Positions 1 through 8,291 of a DNA stretch of 64,000 nucleotides are shown here, piece by piece. The stretch comes from Chania multitudinisentens RB-25. GTDB taxonomy: Bacteria > Pseudomonadota > Gammaproteobacteria > Enterobacterales > Enterobacteriaceae. Where the stretch lies: the NCBI RefSeq assembly GCF_000520015.2, contig NZ_CP007044.2:3782001-3846000 (forward strand), read 5' to 3'. Each line of letters starts with the position of its first letter. Position 1 is the first letter of the stretch. Below the pieces are notes generated by a model. It was not told the origin of the DNA. It saw only the letters and a list, made by a program, of their open reading frames with translations, and searched no databases. The position numbers and the translations under genes were made by a program.

Positions 1-914
1 ACTTTTCGCTTGGCGGTTATCCACGCGAAACCAACCCGCGCCTACAACAAAACAACGTTGTTTATTTCAAGAATACACGTTCCTGCGGTACTGATAGCGC
101 CACCTCCATTCCCTGCATGTTCTCCAATATGTCGCGCAACAATTACAACGCTACGTTAGCAGCTCATCAGGAAGGCCTGATGGATATTTTGGCTCATGCC
201 GGGGTTAATGTGTTATGGCGTGACAACAGCGGTGGTTGTAAGGGCGTTTGTGACCGTATTCCACATATCGACATGACTAAACTGCAATTACCACAGTATT
301 GCGATGGTGATAACTGTATGGACAATGTGCTGTTGCACAAACTGGGTAACTACATTGACAGTTTAAAAAGTGACAGTGTCATTGTGCTGCATCAGATAGG
401 CAGCTATGGGCCCGCTTACTATCGCCGCAGTACAGCGGAATTTCGCCAATTCTTGCCCACTTGTGACAGCAACCAGATCCAAGGTTGCACCCATGCGCAA
501 TTAGTGAATACCTACGACAACTCATTGCTGTATACCGATGCCATGCTGGGCAACACCATTGCACTGTTGCAACAATACAGCGGCAAATTCAATACGGCGA
601 TGGTTTATCTTGCCGATCATGGCGAATCGCTGGGAGAAAACGGCATCTACCTGCACGGCACGCCTTATCTGTTTGCGCCTTCCCAGCAGACCCATGTACC
701 GTTTCTGATGTGGATGTCAGCAGGGTATCAGTATAATTTTGGCGTTGATCGTCAGTGCCTCGATAACATCGCGGCTCAAGACAGCGTTTCACAGGATAAT
801 TTGTTCCACACCATGCTGGGCATGCTCAACGTGCAAACCCATGAATATCAGCCCCAATGGGATATTTTGCAGCATTGCCGCAAGAGTGATCTCATCCTTT
901 CTGCCGTACTCTAG
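1..914 (+). CDS. eptA: Phosphoethanolamine-lipid A transferase EptA, 3' part
   Basis: The gene is cut by the left window edge. The open frame runs from base 3 to the stop at 912-914 with no start needed inside the window. It encodes the C-terminal half of the periplasmic sulfatase-fold domain of an inner-membrane enzyme that moves phosphoethanolamine from phosphatidylethanolamine onto lipid A phosphates, lowering affinity for cationic peptides. Visible family marks are FSLGGYPRETNPRL at the very start, so the nucleophilic Thr would lie just upstream of the window; several paired cysteines; and the metal-binding DHGESLGENGIYLHG segment. It resembles E. coli EptA more than EptB or CptA. The promoter is outside the window. 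The arn operon at 40494-47899 modifies the same lipid A phosphates. Confidence 0.9.
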   Translation, partial: FSLGGYPRETNPRLQQNNVVYFKNTRSCGTDSATSIPCMFSNMSRNNYNATLAAHQEGLMDILAHAGVNVLWRDNSGGCKGVCDRIPHIDMTKLQLPQYCDGDNCMDNVLLHKLGNYIDSLKSDSVIVLHQIGSYGPAYYRRSTAEFRQFLPTCDSNQIQGCTHAQLVNTYDNSLLYTDAMLGNTIALLQQYSGKFNTAMVYLADHGESLGENGIYLHGTPYLFAPSQQTHVPFLMWMSAGYQYNFGVDRQCLDNIAAQDSVSQDNLFHTMLGMLNVQTHEYQPQWDILQHCRKSDLILSAVL

Positions 915-970
915 ACGCGGCAATAGTTGAAATGCTTTATCAGCATTTGAGATTGATAACAAAGTGTTTT

Positions 971-1030
971 GTAGCCCGAGATACCCGGGCCTAGCGCACC
1001 GAGGGGCGCTCCGGCGGCTTACGCCGCTAC
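971..1030. repeat. GC-rich, hairpin-rich intergenic element
   Basis: A GC-rich 60-bp island lies in the AT-rich eptA-nemR spacer. It opens with GTAGC and closes with GCTAC, and contains nested inverted repeats: GCCCG/CGGGC near 974-990, AGCGC/GCGCT at 993-1010 and GCGGC/GCCGC around a TTAC loop near 1014-1027. It may be a REP-like dispersed repeat or part of the eptA transcription end. No second copy is seen in this window. Confidence 0.4.
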
Positions 1031-1112
1031 GACCCCATCGGTACGCTCTCCCTAATATCTGACTTTGTCAGCAATCTGAAATATTTTATCAGCGTTTTTA
1101 TTTCACTTGATC

Positions 1113-1128
1113 TAGACCAACCGGTCTA
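1113..1128. promoter_or_regulatory. NemR operator
   Basis: A perfect palindrome, TAGACC-N4-GGTCTA, lies 16 bp before the nemR start at 1145. It matches the NemR box known from E. coli, so autorepression relieved by electrophiles or hypochlorite is expected to control nemRA and perhaps gloA. Confidence 0.85.
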
Positions 1129-1144
1129 CTACACTCGTTCCATT

Positions 1145-1750
1145 ATGACGAAATCTAGGCACTGCAACATGGATACTCGTGAACATCTGCTCGCTACCGG
1201 TGAAACACTCAGCCTGCGCCTTGGTTTTACCGGCATGGGGTTGAGCGAACTACTGGCAACCGCAGGCGTGCCCAAAGGCTCGTTCTATCACTATTTTCGC
1301 TCGAAGGAAGCCTTTGGTGAAGCCATGTTGCAACGCTACTTCGGGCACTACAATGCTAAAATGCAGGCGCTGTTTGGGGATAGCAAAAGCGATGCCCGTC
1401 ATCAGCTATTAAGTTACTACGCTCTGGCAATCAGCTACCACTCAAGCAGCGAATGTCACAACGCCTGCCTGGCCGTCAAGCTTTCTGCCGAAGTCAGCGA
1501 TCTTTCAGAGCCGATGCGCCATGCGCTGGAAGCGGGCACCACGCGCGTTATCAGCCACTTGCAGGAAGCGATTGAGCGCGGATTACGTGAAGGTTCACTC
1601 TCTACCGCTATGAGCCCGGCAGCAACGGCGGAAACGCTTTATTCCTTATGGTTGGGCGCTTCACTGCGGGCAAAAATCCGCCATTCAGTAGCTCCACTGA
1701 CTAACGCACTGGAAAGTATTGAATGGTTATTGCGCCCCGCGCAGCCGTAA
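1145..1750 (+). CDS. nemR: TetR-family redox-sensing repressor NemR
   Basis: A 201-aa TetR-family repressor of the nemRA-gloA detoxification genes. The N-terminal helix-turn-helix covers roughly residues 10-58, with the signature GVPKGSFYHYFRSKEAFG. The C-terminal half is the sensing and dimer domain. Cys108 in NACLAVKL aligns with the sensor Cys106 of E. coli NemR, and Lys177 in LRAKI with its Lys175. The second E. coli cysteine (Cys116) is Ser here. The start is uncertain: ATG 1145 fits the E. coli length, but ATG 1169 (MDTREHLL) has a slightly better upstream AGG. The NemR box at 1113-1128 lies immediately upstream, and nemA follows after 90 bp. Confidence 0.93.
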   Translation: MTKSRHCNMDTREHLLATGETLSLRLGFTGMGLSELLATAGVPKGSFYHYFRSKEAFGEAMLQRYFGHYNAKMQALFGDSKSDARHQLLSYYALAISYHSSSECHNACLAVKLSAEVSDLSEPMRHALEAGTTRVISHLQEAIERGLREGSLSTAMSPAATAETLYSLWLGASLRAKIRHSVAPLTNALESIEWLLRPAQP

Positions 1751-1807
1751 CCTCCCTACTCTTGTTTACCCTGAAAATGCCATTGTTTGAATAGGTTTAA
1801 CAGTAAC

Positions 1808-1822
1808 TAGTCGACCGGTCTA
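1808..1822. promoter_or_regulatory. Degenerate second NemR-like operator before nemA
   Basis: TAGTCGACCGGTCTA lies 18 bp upstream of the nemA start. It keeps one intact GGTCTA half-site and an 8-bp GACCGGTC palindrome, but the left half is altered relative to 1113-1128. It may give nemA a secondary NemR-controlled promoter. This is inference from the motif. Confidence 0.5.
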
Positions 1823-1840
1823 TTAATATAGGATACATGT

Positions 1841-2938
1841 ATGAAGATTGAAAAACTGTTCTCTCCCCTGAAAGTTGGCTCTGCAACGTTGCCCAATCGT
1901 GTATTCATGGCTCCGCTGACTCGTTTGCGCAGCATTGAGCCGGGTGATATTCCTACGCCATTAATGGCAGAATATTATGCACAACGCGCCAGCGCTGGCC
2001 TGATCATTACCGAAGCGACGCAGATCTCTTTCCAAGCGAAAGGTTACGCGGGTGCGCCAGGGCTGCACACTCCTGCACAGATCGCCGCATGGAAAAATAT
2101 CACTCAGGCTGTTCATAAGGAGCAAGGTCATATCGCGGTACAGCTTTGGCACGTTGGCCGGATTTCTCACAATAGCCTGCAACCAGGCCAACAGGCACCG
2201 GTTGCACCTTCTGCAATCGCCGCCGAAACCCGCACCACGATACGTGATGAAACCGGTGCCTGGGTTCGTGTGCCAACATCAACCCCACGAGCCCTGGAAA
2301 CCGCGGAAATCGCCGGGATCGTGAACGATTTCCGTCATGCTGCCGCCAACTCGCGCGAAGCAGGTTTCGATTACATTGAACTGCATGCCGCACATGGTTA
2401 TCTGCTACACCAATTCATGTCTCCGGCCTCCAACCAGCGTACCGATCAGTACGGCGGTAATATTGAGAACCGCACTCGCCTGACATTGGAAGTGGTTGAT
2501 GCCAGCATCGCCGAAATTGGCGCAGATCGTGTGGGCATCCGTATTTCACCACTCGGCCCGTTCAATGGCCTGGATAATGGTGAAGATCAGGAAGAAGCGG
2601 CACTGTATCTGATCGAGGAACTCAACAAACGCGGTATTGCCTATCTGCATATTTCTGAACCTGATTGGGCAGGCGGCAAACCTTACTCAACCGCCTTCCG
2701 CGATGCCGTTCGCGCCCGTTTCACAGGGGTGATTGTGGGGGCTGGTGCCTACACGGCAGAGAAAGCGGAAGAACTGATCGAAAAAGGTTTCATTGATGCC
2801 GTTGCGTTTGGCCGCAGTTACATTGCCAACCCAGATTTACTGGAGCGTTTTAAACAGCAAGCAGCGCTGAACGAACCGCATGCTAATACCTTCTACGGCG
2901 GCGGTGCTGCGGGTTATACCGATTACCCCACTCTGTAA
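1841..2938 (+). CDS. nemA: N-ethylmaleimide reductase (Old Yellow Enzyme family)
   Basis: A 365-aa FMN-dependent ene-reductase, the same length as E. coli NemA, forming a single TIM barrel. It reduces activated alkenes, N-ethylmaleimide, nitro-aromatics and nitrate esters using NADPH in the cytoplasm. Visible family motifs are [12 protein letters not shown] near residue 20, the [16 protein letters not shown] segment near 180 and the C-terminal [18 protein letters not shown]. It lies downstream of nemR and before gloA in the usual detoxification order. A GCCGGC...GCCGGC hairpin just after the stop (about 2960-2977) may attenuate read-through into gloA. Start ATG 1841 gives the E. coli length. 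Confidence 0.97.
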   Translation: MKIEKLFSPLKVGSATLPNRVFMAPLTRLRSIEPGDIPTPLMAEYYAQRASAGLIITEATQISFQAKGYAGAPGLHTPAQIAAWKNITQAVHKEQGHIAVQLWHVGRISHNSLQPGQQAPVAPSAIAAETRTTIRDETGAWVRVPTSTPRALETAEIAGIVNDFRHAAANSREAGFDYIELHAAHGYLLHQFMSPASNQRTDQYGGNIENRTRLTLEVVDASIAEIGADRVGIRISPLGPFNGLDNGEDQEEAALYLIEELNKRGIAYLHISEPDWAGGKPYSTAFRDAVRARFTGVIVGAGAYTAEKAEELIEKGFIDAVAFGRSYIANPDLLERFKQQAALNEPHANTFYGGGAAGYTDYPTL

Positions 2939-3110
2939 ACCTGTTGCATTTTATCCTGGCCGGCTTACATGCCGGCTAAATTATTGGTGACGATGTCACA
3001 AAAGTCCCCCATCCATTGGCTGCGTTGAATTGTCTTATATGACAAGGCTATACTGGTCGTGGCTTCAATCTACCAGCCGTGAGTCACGGCATACCCAATC
3101 AGAGGAAATT

Positions 3111-3518
3111 ATGCGCTTACTCCATACCATGCTCCGTGTCGGTAATCTGCAACGCTCTATCGACTTCTATACCCAGGTATTAGGCATGCGCTTGCTGCGT
3201 ACCAGCGAAAACACCGAGTATAAATACTCGCTGGCATTTGTTGGCTATACCGATGAGAGTGAAGGCTCGGTGATTGAACTCACCTATAACTGGGGCGTTG
3301 ACAGTTACGACATGGGATCTGCATTCGGCCATCTGGCGTTGGGCGTTGATAATGTTGCCGCCACCTGCGATCGCATTCGCCATGCTGGCGGTAAGATCAC
3401 CCGTGAAGCAGGCCCGGTAAAAGGTGGAACTTCAGTTATCGCTTTCGTTGAAGATCCCGATGGTTACAAAATCGAACTGGTTGAAAATAAACATGCCGGC
3501 CAAGGCCTCGGCAACTGA
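3111..3518 (+). CDS. gloA: Lactoylglutathione lyase (glyoxalase I)
   Basis: A 135-aa metal-dependent glyoxalase I that isomerises the methylglyoxal-glutathione hemithioacetal to S-lactoylglutathione. All four metal ligands of the E. coli enzyme are at the same numbers: His5, Glu56, His74 and Glu122. The frame stays open upstream to 3030, but ATG 3111 has an AGAGG ribosome site at about 3101 and gives the family length, so it is chosen. It follows nemRA as in E. coli, where the three genes form one electrophile-response unit. A hairpin terminator follows at 3529. Confidence 0.97.
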   Translation: MRLLHTMLRVGNLQRSIDFYTQVLGMRLLRTSENTEYKYSLAFVGYTDESEGSVIELTYNWGVDSYDMGSAFGHLALGVDNVAATCDRIRHAGGKITREAGPVKGGTSVIAFVEDPDGYKIELVENKHAGQGLGN

Positions 3519-3528
3519 GGTTTCTTCT

Positions 3529-3553
3529 GGGCGCGTAACGCGCCCTGCTTTTA
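3529..3553 (+). terminator. Terminator after gloA
   Basis: GGGCGCG-TAA-CGCGCCC stem (7 bp, 3-nt spacer) followed by TGCTTTTATCC. A GC-rich stem plus a short T-run just past the gloA stop. Confidence 0.65.
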
Positions 3554-3619
3554 TCCCCACTGCATCAGGGCAAGAAATTTGTCATAATGCGCGCTGTATT
3601 CGATGATGATAAGAAACTG

Positions 3620-4267
3620 ATGGCCGAAAAAAGTGATCTTAACGCCCTGAGTGGCCGTTTTCGTGGGTTTTATCCCGTTGTTATTGATGTAGAAACTGCT
3701 GGTTTTCATGCTCAGACTGATGCACTGCTGGAGATTGCCGCAGTCACGTTGAAAATGGATGCGAACGGCTGGTTACAGCAGGATGAAACCCTGCATTTTC
3801 ACGTTGAGCCTTTTGAAGGTGCTAATTTGCAACCAGAAGCCCTGGCCTTCAACGGTATTGACCCGCATAACCCATTGCGGGGAGCAGTGAGTGAATATGA
3901 CGCACTACACGCCATTTTTAAAGCCGTGCGCAAAGGCATCAAGGATCAGGGATGCAATCGTGCGATCATCGTGGCACATAATGCCAACTTTGATCACAGC
4001 TTCCTGATGGCTGCCGCTGAACGAGCCGGGCTGAAACGCAATCCATTCCATCCGTTTGCTACCTTCGATACCGCTGCGTTAAGCGGGTTGGTATTGGGCC
4101 AAACCGTGTTGGCCAAAGCCTGCATCGCCGCCGGTATGCCGTTCGACAGCACTCAGGCACATTCGGCTTTGTATGACACAGAACAAACGGCCCTGCTGTT
4201 CTGTGAATTGGTCAACCGCTGGAAACGGCTTGGTGGCTGGCCACTTAGCAGTAATCACGCTGAATAA
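3620..4267 (+). CDS. rnt: Ribonuclease T
   Basis: A 215-aa DEDDh 3'-to-5' exoribonuclease, exactly the E. coli length when read from ATG 3620. It removes 3' residues in tRNA end turnover and matures stable RNA 3' ends as a homodimer. ExoI is VVIDVET (Asp and Glu), ExoII is [10 protein letters not shown], and ExoIII is HSALYDTEQ with the catalytic His and Asp. An in-frame ATG at 3587 adds 11 residues that lack family support. It lies about 100 bp after gloA with the terminator at 3529 between them, so it probably has its own promoter. Confidence 0.97.
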   Translation: MAEKSDLNALSGRFRGFYPVVIDVETAGFHAQTDALLEIAAVTLKMDANGWLQQDETLHFHVEPFEGANLQPEALAFNGIDPHNPLRGAVSEYDALHAIFKAVRKGIKDQGCNRAIIVAHNANFDHSFLMAAAERAGLKRNPFHPFATFDTAALSGLVLGQTVLAKACIAAGMPFDSTQAHSALYDTEQTALLFCELVNRWKRLGGWPLSSNHAE

Positions 4268-4280
4268 GCGCTATAAATAA

Positions 4281-4320
4281 CTCGGGCGGCCCTGCAATAG
4301 GTGCCGCCCGAGGTTTCATT
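4281..4320. terminator. Bidirectional terminator between rnt and grxD
   Basis: Inverted repeat CTCGGGCGGC (4281-4290) / GCCGCCCGAG (4303-4312) followed by a T-rich GTTTCATTTT. It sits between two convergent genes. Confidence 0.75.
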
Positions 4321-4341
4321 TTCAGTAAACCCATTCACCCT

Positions 4342-4686
4342 TTAGGGTTGCTGGTCTTCCTGCTGTTTGTATTTTTCAGCTGTTTCTTTGATCAACTGCT
4401 GCAATTCACCGCGTTGATACATCTCGACGATGATATCGCAACCGCCAACCAGCTCACCATCCACCCACAGCTGCGGGAAAGTGGGCCAATTGGCATATTT
4501 AGGCAGCTCGGCACGAATATCCGGGTTTTGCAGAATATCAACATAGGCGAAACGCTCACCACACGCAGAAAGCGCCTGAACGGCCTGTGCAGAAAAACCG
4601 CAGCTTGGCAATTTTGGTGAACCTTTCATGTACAGTAAAATAGGGTTAGCAGAAATCTGCTGCTGAATTTTTTCAATTGTCGTCAT
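4342..4686 (-). CDS. grxD: Monothiol glutaredoxin Grx4
   Basis: A 114-aa CGFS-type glutaredoxin. The active motif is KLPSCGFS with Cys29. Such proteins bind a bridging [2Fe-2S] cluster with glutathione, alone or with a BolA partner, and serve in iron-sulfur trafficking and iron sensing rather than disulfide reduction. Other marks are the WPTFPQLWVDGELVGGCDI segment that binds glutathione. Length and sequence closely follow E. coli Grx4 apart from one residue at the N-terminus and the variable tail. It is transcribed away from mepH; the divergent spacer is long (411 bp). It complements the suf operon at 19064-24623 in cluster metabolism. Confidence 0.97.
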   Translation of the reverse strand: MTTIEKIQQQISANPILLYMKGSPKLPSCGFSAQAVQALSACGERFAYVDILQNPDIRAELPKYANWPTFPQLWVDGELVGGCDIIVEMYQRGELQQLIKETAEKYKQQEDQQP

Positions 4687-5097
4687 TTATTGCTTCCTCA
4701 AGCCACATCATGGCTACAACATGCATCACACCAGCTATTGTAGCGGCAGGAACCGTACCAAAAAAACGTCATCTTTTGCAGGGACATTCCGGTTACCGGA
4801 CGTGCTCTGGAAACCGCACTATTCCGGTTAAAACATGTTCACAGAATAACATTTTTAGCCAGACTATTTCACTATTATGTTTTGACGATATAAATGTGAT
4901 TAATAATAATCCATTCTTTTTTTTGGCGTTTTTTCATACACCACGCCTATTGTTTTTACATCATCTCGAATGTTATTAACGTTTTCTCACAATATGAATT
5001 ACTCTTTATGAGTTCTCCGCTGTTTTATATGACGAATTTCGGGAATACTGTCTTTTCATTCGATATTTGTTTTGCAGCCAAGGTGGGTAATGTTGAT
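4687..5097. other. Intergenic spacer grxD-mepH
   Basis: A 411-bp AT-rich spacer that must hold the divergent promoters of grxD and mepH. An exact 10-bp direct repeat ATTCCGGTTA occurs at 4786-4795 and 4821-4830. The first copy is part of the near-palindrome CCGGTTACCGG. No gene with a credible ribosome site was seen. Confidence 0.4.
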
Positions 5098-5913
5098 ATG
5101 CGTTTAATTATTACGCTTTTTATACTGTTGTTTACACACCTGTTTTTCAATCTGGCACATGCTGCGCCGCAGCACCGTGTTTCTGCCGATCAGCGCAAAA
5201 ACCCGATTAATGAGGCCAAACCAGATAACCGCAAGAAAAAGAAAGCGGCTAAAACCAGCAAAAAAGTAAAAACCGTTACCCCGCAGAAAACAACGAAAAC
5301 AAGACAAAAGACTACATCAACCAGCAAGAAAGCCCCTACTGCTAAAGCGAAGAATCAAACCACCCAAACCGCCAAAAATAAAATCACTCCTCCCAAAAAA
5401 GGTTACAAGAAAGGCTATGGCCGCCATCGTAAAACCGGTCTGGCCACGGCGCAGTTGGTAAAGCACGAAAAACCGCTGCAACTCAGCCCTGCACATAAAA
5501 AGCGTTATCAGCACGCCAAGCAAACGGCCATGAATAAGTTGCTGAACCAGATGGGTAAACCTTACCTCTGGGGAGGTTCCTCACCGCATACCGGTTTTGA
5601 TTGCAGCGGCCTGATTTACTACGCCTATAAAGACGTCGTGAAAATCAAAATGCCGCGTACTGCCAATGAGATGTATCACCTGCGTGATGCAGCACCAATC
5701 AAAAAAAGTGAACTGGAAACCGGCGATCTGGTGTTCTTCCGTATCAACAACCGCGGCACTGCCGATCACGTGGGTGTCTATCTGGGCAATGGCAAATTTA
5801 TTCAGTCACCGCGTACCGGCGAAGAAATCCGCATCAGCCAGTTGAATAATGATTACTGGCAAGATCACTACATCGGTGCTCGCCGTGTCGTAACGCCAAA
5901 AACTATCCGCTAA
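5098..5913 (+). CDS. mepH: Murein DD-endopeptidase MepH (NlpC/P60 family)
   Basis: A 271-aa exported cell-wall hydrolase. A signal peptide (MRLIITLFILLFTHLFFNLAHA) is followed by a low-complexity Lys/Thr/Ala-rich linker to about residue 125, then a C-terminal NlpC/P60 domain. Catalytic residues are visible as FDCSGLIYYAYK (Cys) and TADHVGVYLGNG (His). It cleaves D-Ala-mDAP cross-links in peptidoglycan, making space for growth. The open frame extends to 5008, but the signal peptide starts at ATG 5098, as in E. coli YdhO. Its position between grxD and sodB is conserved. The linker is strongly basic, so it may contact the anionic wall. Confidence 0.93.
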   Translation: MRLIITLFILLFTHLFFNLAHAAPQHRVSADQRKNPINEAKPDNRKKKKAAKTSKKVKTVTPQKTTKTRQKTTSTSKKAPTAKAKNQTTQTAKNKITPPKKGYKKGYGRHRKTGLATAQLVKHEKPLQLSPAHKKRYQHAKQTAMNKLLNQMGKPYLWGGSSPHTGFDCSGLIYYAYKDVVKIKMPRTANEMYHLRDAAPIKKSELETGDLVFFRINNRGTADHVGVYLGNGKFIQSPRTGEEIRISQLNNDYWQDHYIGARRVVTPKTIR

Positions 5914-5923
5914 TTTGTCTACC

Positions 5924-5955
5924 CAGCCGCTTGAAGCGCGGTGGGTAAGCGGCTG
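5924..5955 (+). terminator. Hairpin after mepH
   Basis: CAGCCGCTT (5924-5932) / AAGCGGCTG (5947-5955) with a 14-nt loop, just after the mepH stop. There is no clear T-run, so termination strength is uncertain. Confidence 0.45.
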
Positions 5956-6155
5956 AACCAATAGGCTCTGCTGAACACAACCCCTTTCCTGACGTAGCGC
6001 AGGACTCCACCTGCTAACCTGCTTTTAAACCTTTTTTTCACCCGGAAAGTTGTTAAAATTAATATCCATAATAAAAACACAACAATTATATCTTCCTTAC
6101 CCCTCAGGCTGCAAAGCCGAGGAACAATAGCGCTGTATATAAAAAGGAGAAAGCA

Positions 6156-6734
6156 ATGTCGTTTGAATTACCCGCATTACCGTATGAAAAAAATGCTCTT
6201 GAGCCCCATATTTCCGCAGAAACGCTGGAATACCATTATGGTAAGCACCATAACACCTACGTGGTTAACCTGAATAATCTGGTGAAAGGCAGCGAGTTTG
6301 AGGGCAAATCCCTGGAAGAGATTATCAAAACCTCAACCGGTGGTATGTTCAACAACGCAGCACAGGTATGGAATCATACTTTTTACTGGCATTGCCTGTC
6401 ACCACAAGGGGGTAACGAACCAACGGGTGCAGTAGCCGCCGCGATTAACCAATCCTTCGGTTCTTTTGCTGCGTTCAAAGAACAGTTCACCGACGCCGCG
6501 GTGAAAAACTTCGGGGCTGGTTGGACCTGGCTGGTGAAAAAATCGGATGGGACTCTGGCAATCGTCAACACGTCAAATGCTGCCACGCCACTGACCGGTG
6601 ACGACAAACCGGTATTGACCGTAGACGTATGGGAACATGCCTACTACATCGACTACCGCAATGCACGGCCAAAATACCTGGAGCATTTCTGGTTGCTGGT
6701 TAACTGGGCGTTTGTGGAACAGAACTTGGCGTAA
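6156..6734 (+). CDS. sodB: Iron superoxide dismutase
   Basis: A 192-aa cytoplasmic Fe-SOD converting superoxide to peroxide and oxygen. The four metal ligands keep E. coli numbering: His27, His74, Asp157 and His161. Gln70 (in NNAAQVWNH) is the outer-sphere glutamine typical of the Fe rather than the Mn form. The ribosome site AAAGGAGA lies just before ATG 6156. In E. coli the mRNA start region is repressed by the sRNA RyhB when iron is low; I cannot confirm pairing here. It stands alone between mepH and the short antisense ynhF, with its own terminator at 6753. Confidence 0.98.
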   Translation: MSFELPALPYEKNALEPHISAETLEYHYGKHHNTYVVNLNNLVKGSEFEGKSLEEIIKTSTGGMFNNAAQVWNHTFYWHCLSPQGGNEPTGAVAAAINQSFGSFAAFKEQFTDAAVKNFGAGWTWLVKKSDGTLAIVNTSNAATPLTGDDKPVLTVDVWEHAYYIDYRNARPKYLEHFWLLVNWAFVEQNLA

Positions 6735-6752
6735 TAACCGATGTGCAATAAC

Positions 6753-6780
6753 AAGGCGCAGCCTGCTGCGCCTTTATTAT
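6753..6780 (+). terminator. Terminator after sodB
   Basis: AAGGCGCAG / CTGCGCCTT stem with a CCTG loop, followed by TATTATCTTTC. It lies between sodB and the end of the opposing ynhF. Confidence 0.7.
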
Positions 6781-6792
6781 CTTTCGTATGAA

Positions 6793-6882
6793 TTAGTTAA
6801 ATGCAGCAATAAAACCGAAAACAATAATCATTGCCAATGCGGCAACAGTAGTAAGCAATGACAATTTCAAATCGGTATCCAT
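6793..6882 (-). CDS. ynhF: Small inner-membrane protein YnhF
   Basis: A 29-codon gene read on the minus strand from ATG at 6882 to the stop at 6793-6795, preceded by a good GGGAG ribosome site. The product starts MDTDLKLSLLTTVAALA and ends IVFGFIAAFN: one transmembrane helix with an acidic N-terminus. Length (29 aa) and pattern match E. coli YnhF (MSTDLKFSLVTT...), which sits in the same sodB-purR interval. The function is unknown in any species. It is too short for routine ORF calling, so synteny carries much of the weight. Confidence 0.85.
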   Translation of the reverse strand: MDTDLKLSLLTTVAALAMIIVFGFIAAFN

Positions 6883-7265
6883 AACAACTCCCTATCATGT
6901 TGGCTCCTTTAAGCATAAAAGCCACACGATTAATACGTCAACTCTTTTTCCCACAGTTCGTGACTAGAATCCTATTATCATTTCCCTGGTGATAATACCG
7001 AATAGAGCTTCCACTTTTCTTCAAGATGGGACAAAATCCGCAGTTCGCAACTGCGTACTGGCAAATGCCCCTCCGGCTCAAGCGGCTTACCGTTTCAGCA
7101 CTAAAAATTCAGTTTTCGCTTTTCTGGAGATAGAGCCATCTCTCATGGATTTCAAGTTGCAGGGAGCCAGATCCATACCTATTGCAAAGAAATGGGAATG
7201 CGCAAGCAAACGATTAACCTCATACTTACCTGCTGTAACATGTAGGTTCAGGAGTCATTCTTTAC
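6883..7265. other. Intergenic spacer ynhF-purR
   Basis: A 383-bp spacer containing the ynhF and purR promoters. It includes ATTTCAAGTTGCAGG at 7149-7163, shared exactly with 49640-49654 and probably a remnant of a dispersed repeat. It also holds a PurR-like operator at 7204-7220. No further gene is supported. Confidence 0.5.
7204..7220. promoter_or_regulatory. PurR operator (autoregulation)
   Basis: AAGCAAACGATTAACCT, 45 bp upstream of purR, fits the PurR box pattern (consensus ACGCAAACGTTTGCGT) with the central GCAAACG intact. It resembles the known E. coli purR operator AGGCAAACGTTTACCTT. Confidence 0.65.
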
Positions 7266-8291
7266 ATGGCAACGATTAAAGATGTGGCCAAACGCGCTGG
7301 CGTTTCCACCACCACCGTTTCGCACGTCATCAACAAAACACGTTTCGTCGCCGAAGAAACCAAAACGGCTGTTCGGGCCGCGATCAAAGAGCTGCACTAC
7401 TCCCCCAGCGCCGTAGCGCGTAGCCTTAAAGTTAATCACACCAAATCTATCGGTTTGTTGGCAACCTCAAGCGAAGCGCCCTATTTTGCCGAAGTGATCG
7501 AGGCGGTGGAAAACAGTTGTTACAGCAAAGGCTATACCCTGATCCTATGTAATTCGCACAATAATCTCGATAAACAACGCGCCTATTTAGCCATGCTGGC
7601 GCAAAAGCGCGTTGATGGCCTGCTAATTATGTGTTCGGAATACCCGGAAGAATTACTGGGCATGCTGGAAGACTACCGCAATATTCCGATGGTCGTGATG
7701 GATTGGGGTGCCGCACGCGGCGATTTTACCGATACCATTATCGATAACGCCTTTGAAGGCGGCTATTTGGCTGGCCGTTATCTGATCGAGCGCGGCCACC
7801 GTGATATCGGTGCCATTCCCGGGCAACTGTCACGCAACACCGGCGGTGGCCGTCACCGGGGTTTCCTGAAAGCGTTACAGGAAGCCAATATTGAGATACG
7901 TGATGAATGGATCGTTCAGGGGGATTTCGAACCTGAATCCGGTTATAAGGCCATGCATAAAATTCTGTCGCAGAAACATCACCCCACGGCCGTTTTCTGC
8001 GGTGGTGACATCATGGCAATGGGGGCTATCTGTGCCGCCGATGAGCTGGGGCTGCGCGTTCCCCAGGATATTTCGGTGATTGGTTACGATAACGTGCGTA
8101 ATGCGCGCTATTTTACGCCAGCGCTAACCACCATCCACCAGCCGAAAGAACGGCTGGGAGAAATGGCTTTCACCATGCTGCTGGATCGTATTATCAGCAA
8201 ACGTGAAGAGTCACAGGTAATAGAAGTACACCCAAAACTGATCGAACGCCGCTCCGTAGCCGATGGCCCATTTATTGATTATCGCCGCTAA
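7266..8291 (+). CDS. purR: Purine repressor PurR (LacI family)
   Basis: A 341-aa LacI-family repressor, the E. coli length. The helix-turn-helix with hinge is [24 protein letters not shown] through [10 protein letters not shown]; the remainder is the periplasmic-binding-protein-like domain that binds hypoxanthine or guanine as co-repressor. It represses purine and pyrimidine biosynthesis genes. GGAG at 7251-7254 serves as ribosome site for ATG 7266. A PurR-like operator lies upstream, so autorepression is likely. The last 20 bases overlap the 3' end of the convergent punR gene. Confidence 0.98.
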   Translation: MATIKDVAKRAGVSTTTVSHVINKTRFVAEETKTAVRAAIKELHYSPSAVARSLKVNHTKSIGLLATSSEAPYFAEVIEAVENSCYSKGYTLILCNSHNNLDKQRAYLAMLAQKRVDGLLIMCSEYPEELLGMLEDYRNIPMVVMDWGAARGDFTDTIIDNAFEGGYLAGRYLIERGHRDIGAIPGQLSRNTGGGRHRGFLKALQEANIEIRDEWIVQGDFEPESGYKAMHKILSQKHHPTAVFCGGDIMAMGAICAADELGLRVPQDISVIGYDNVRNARYFTPALTTIHQPKERLGEMAFTMLLDRIISKREESQVIEVHPKLIERRSVADGPFIDYRR

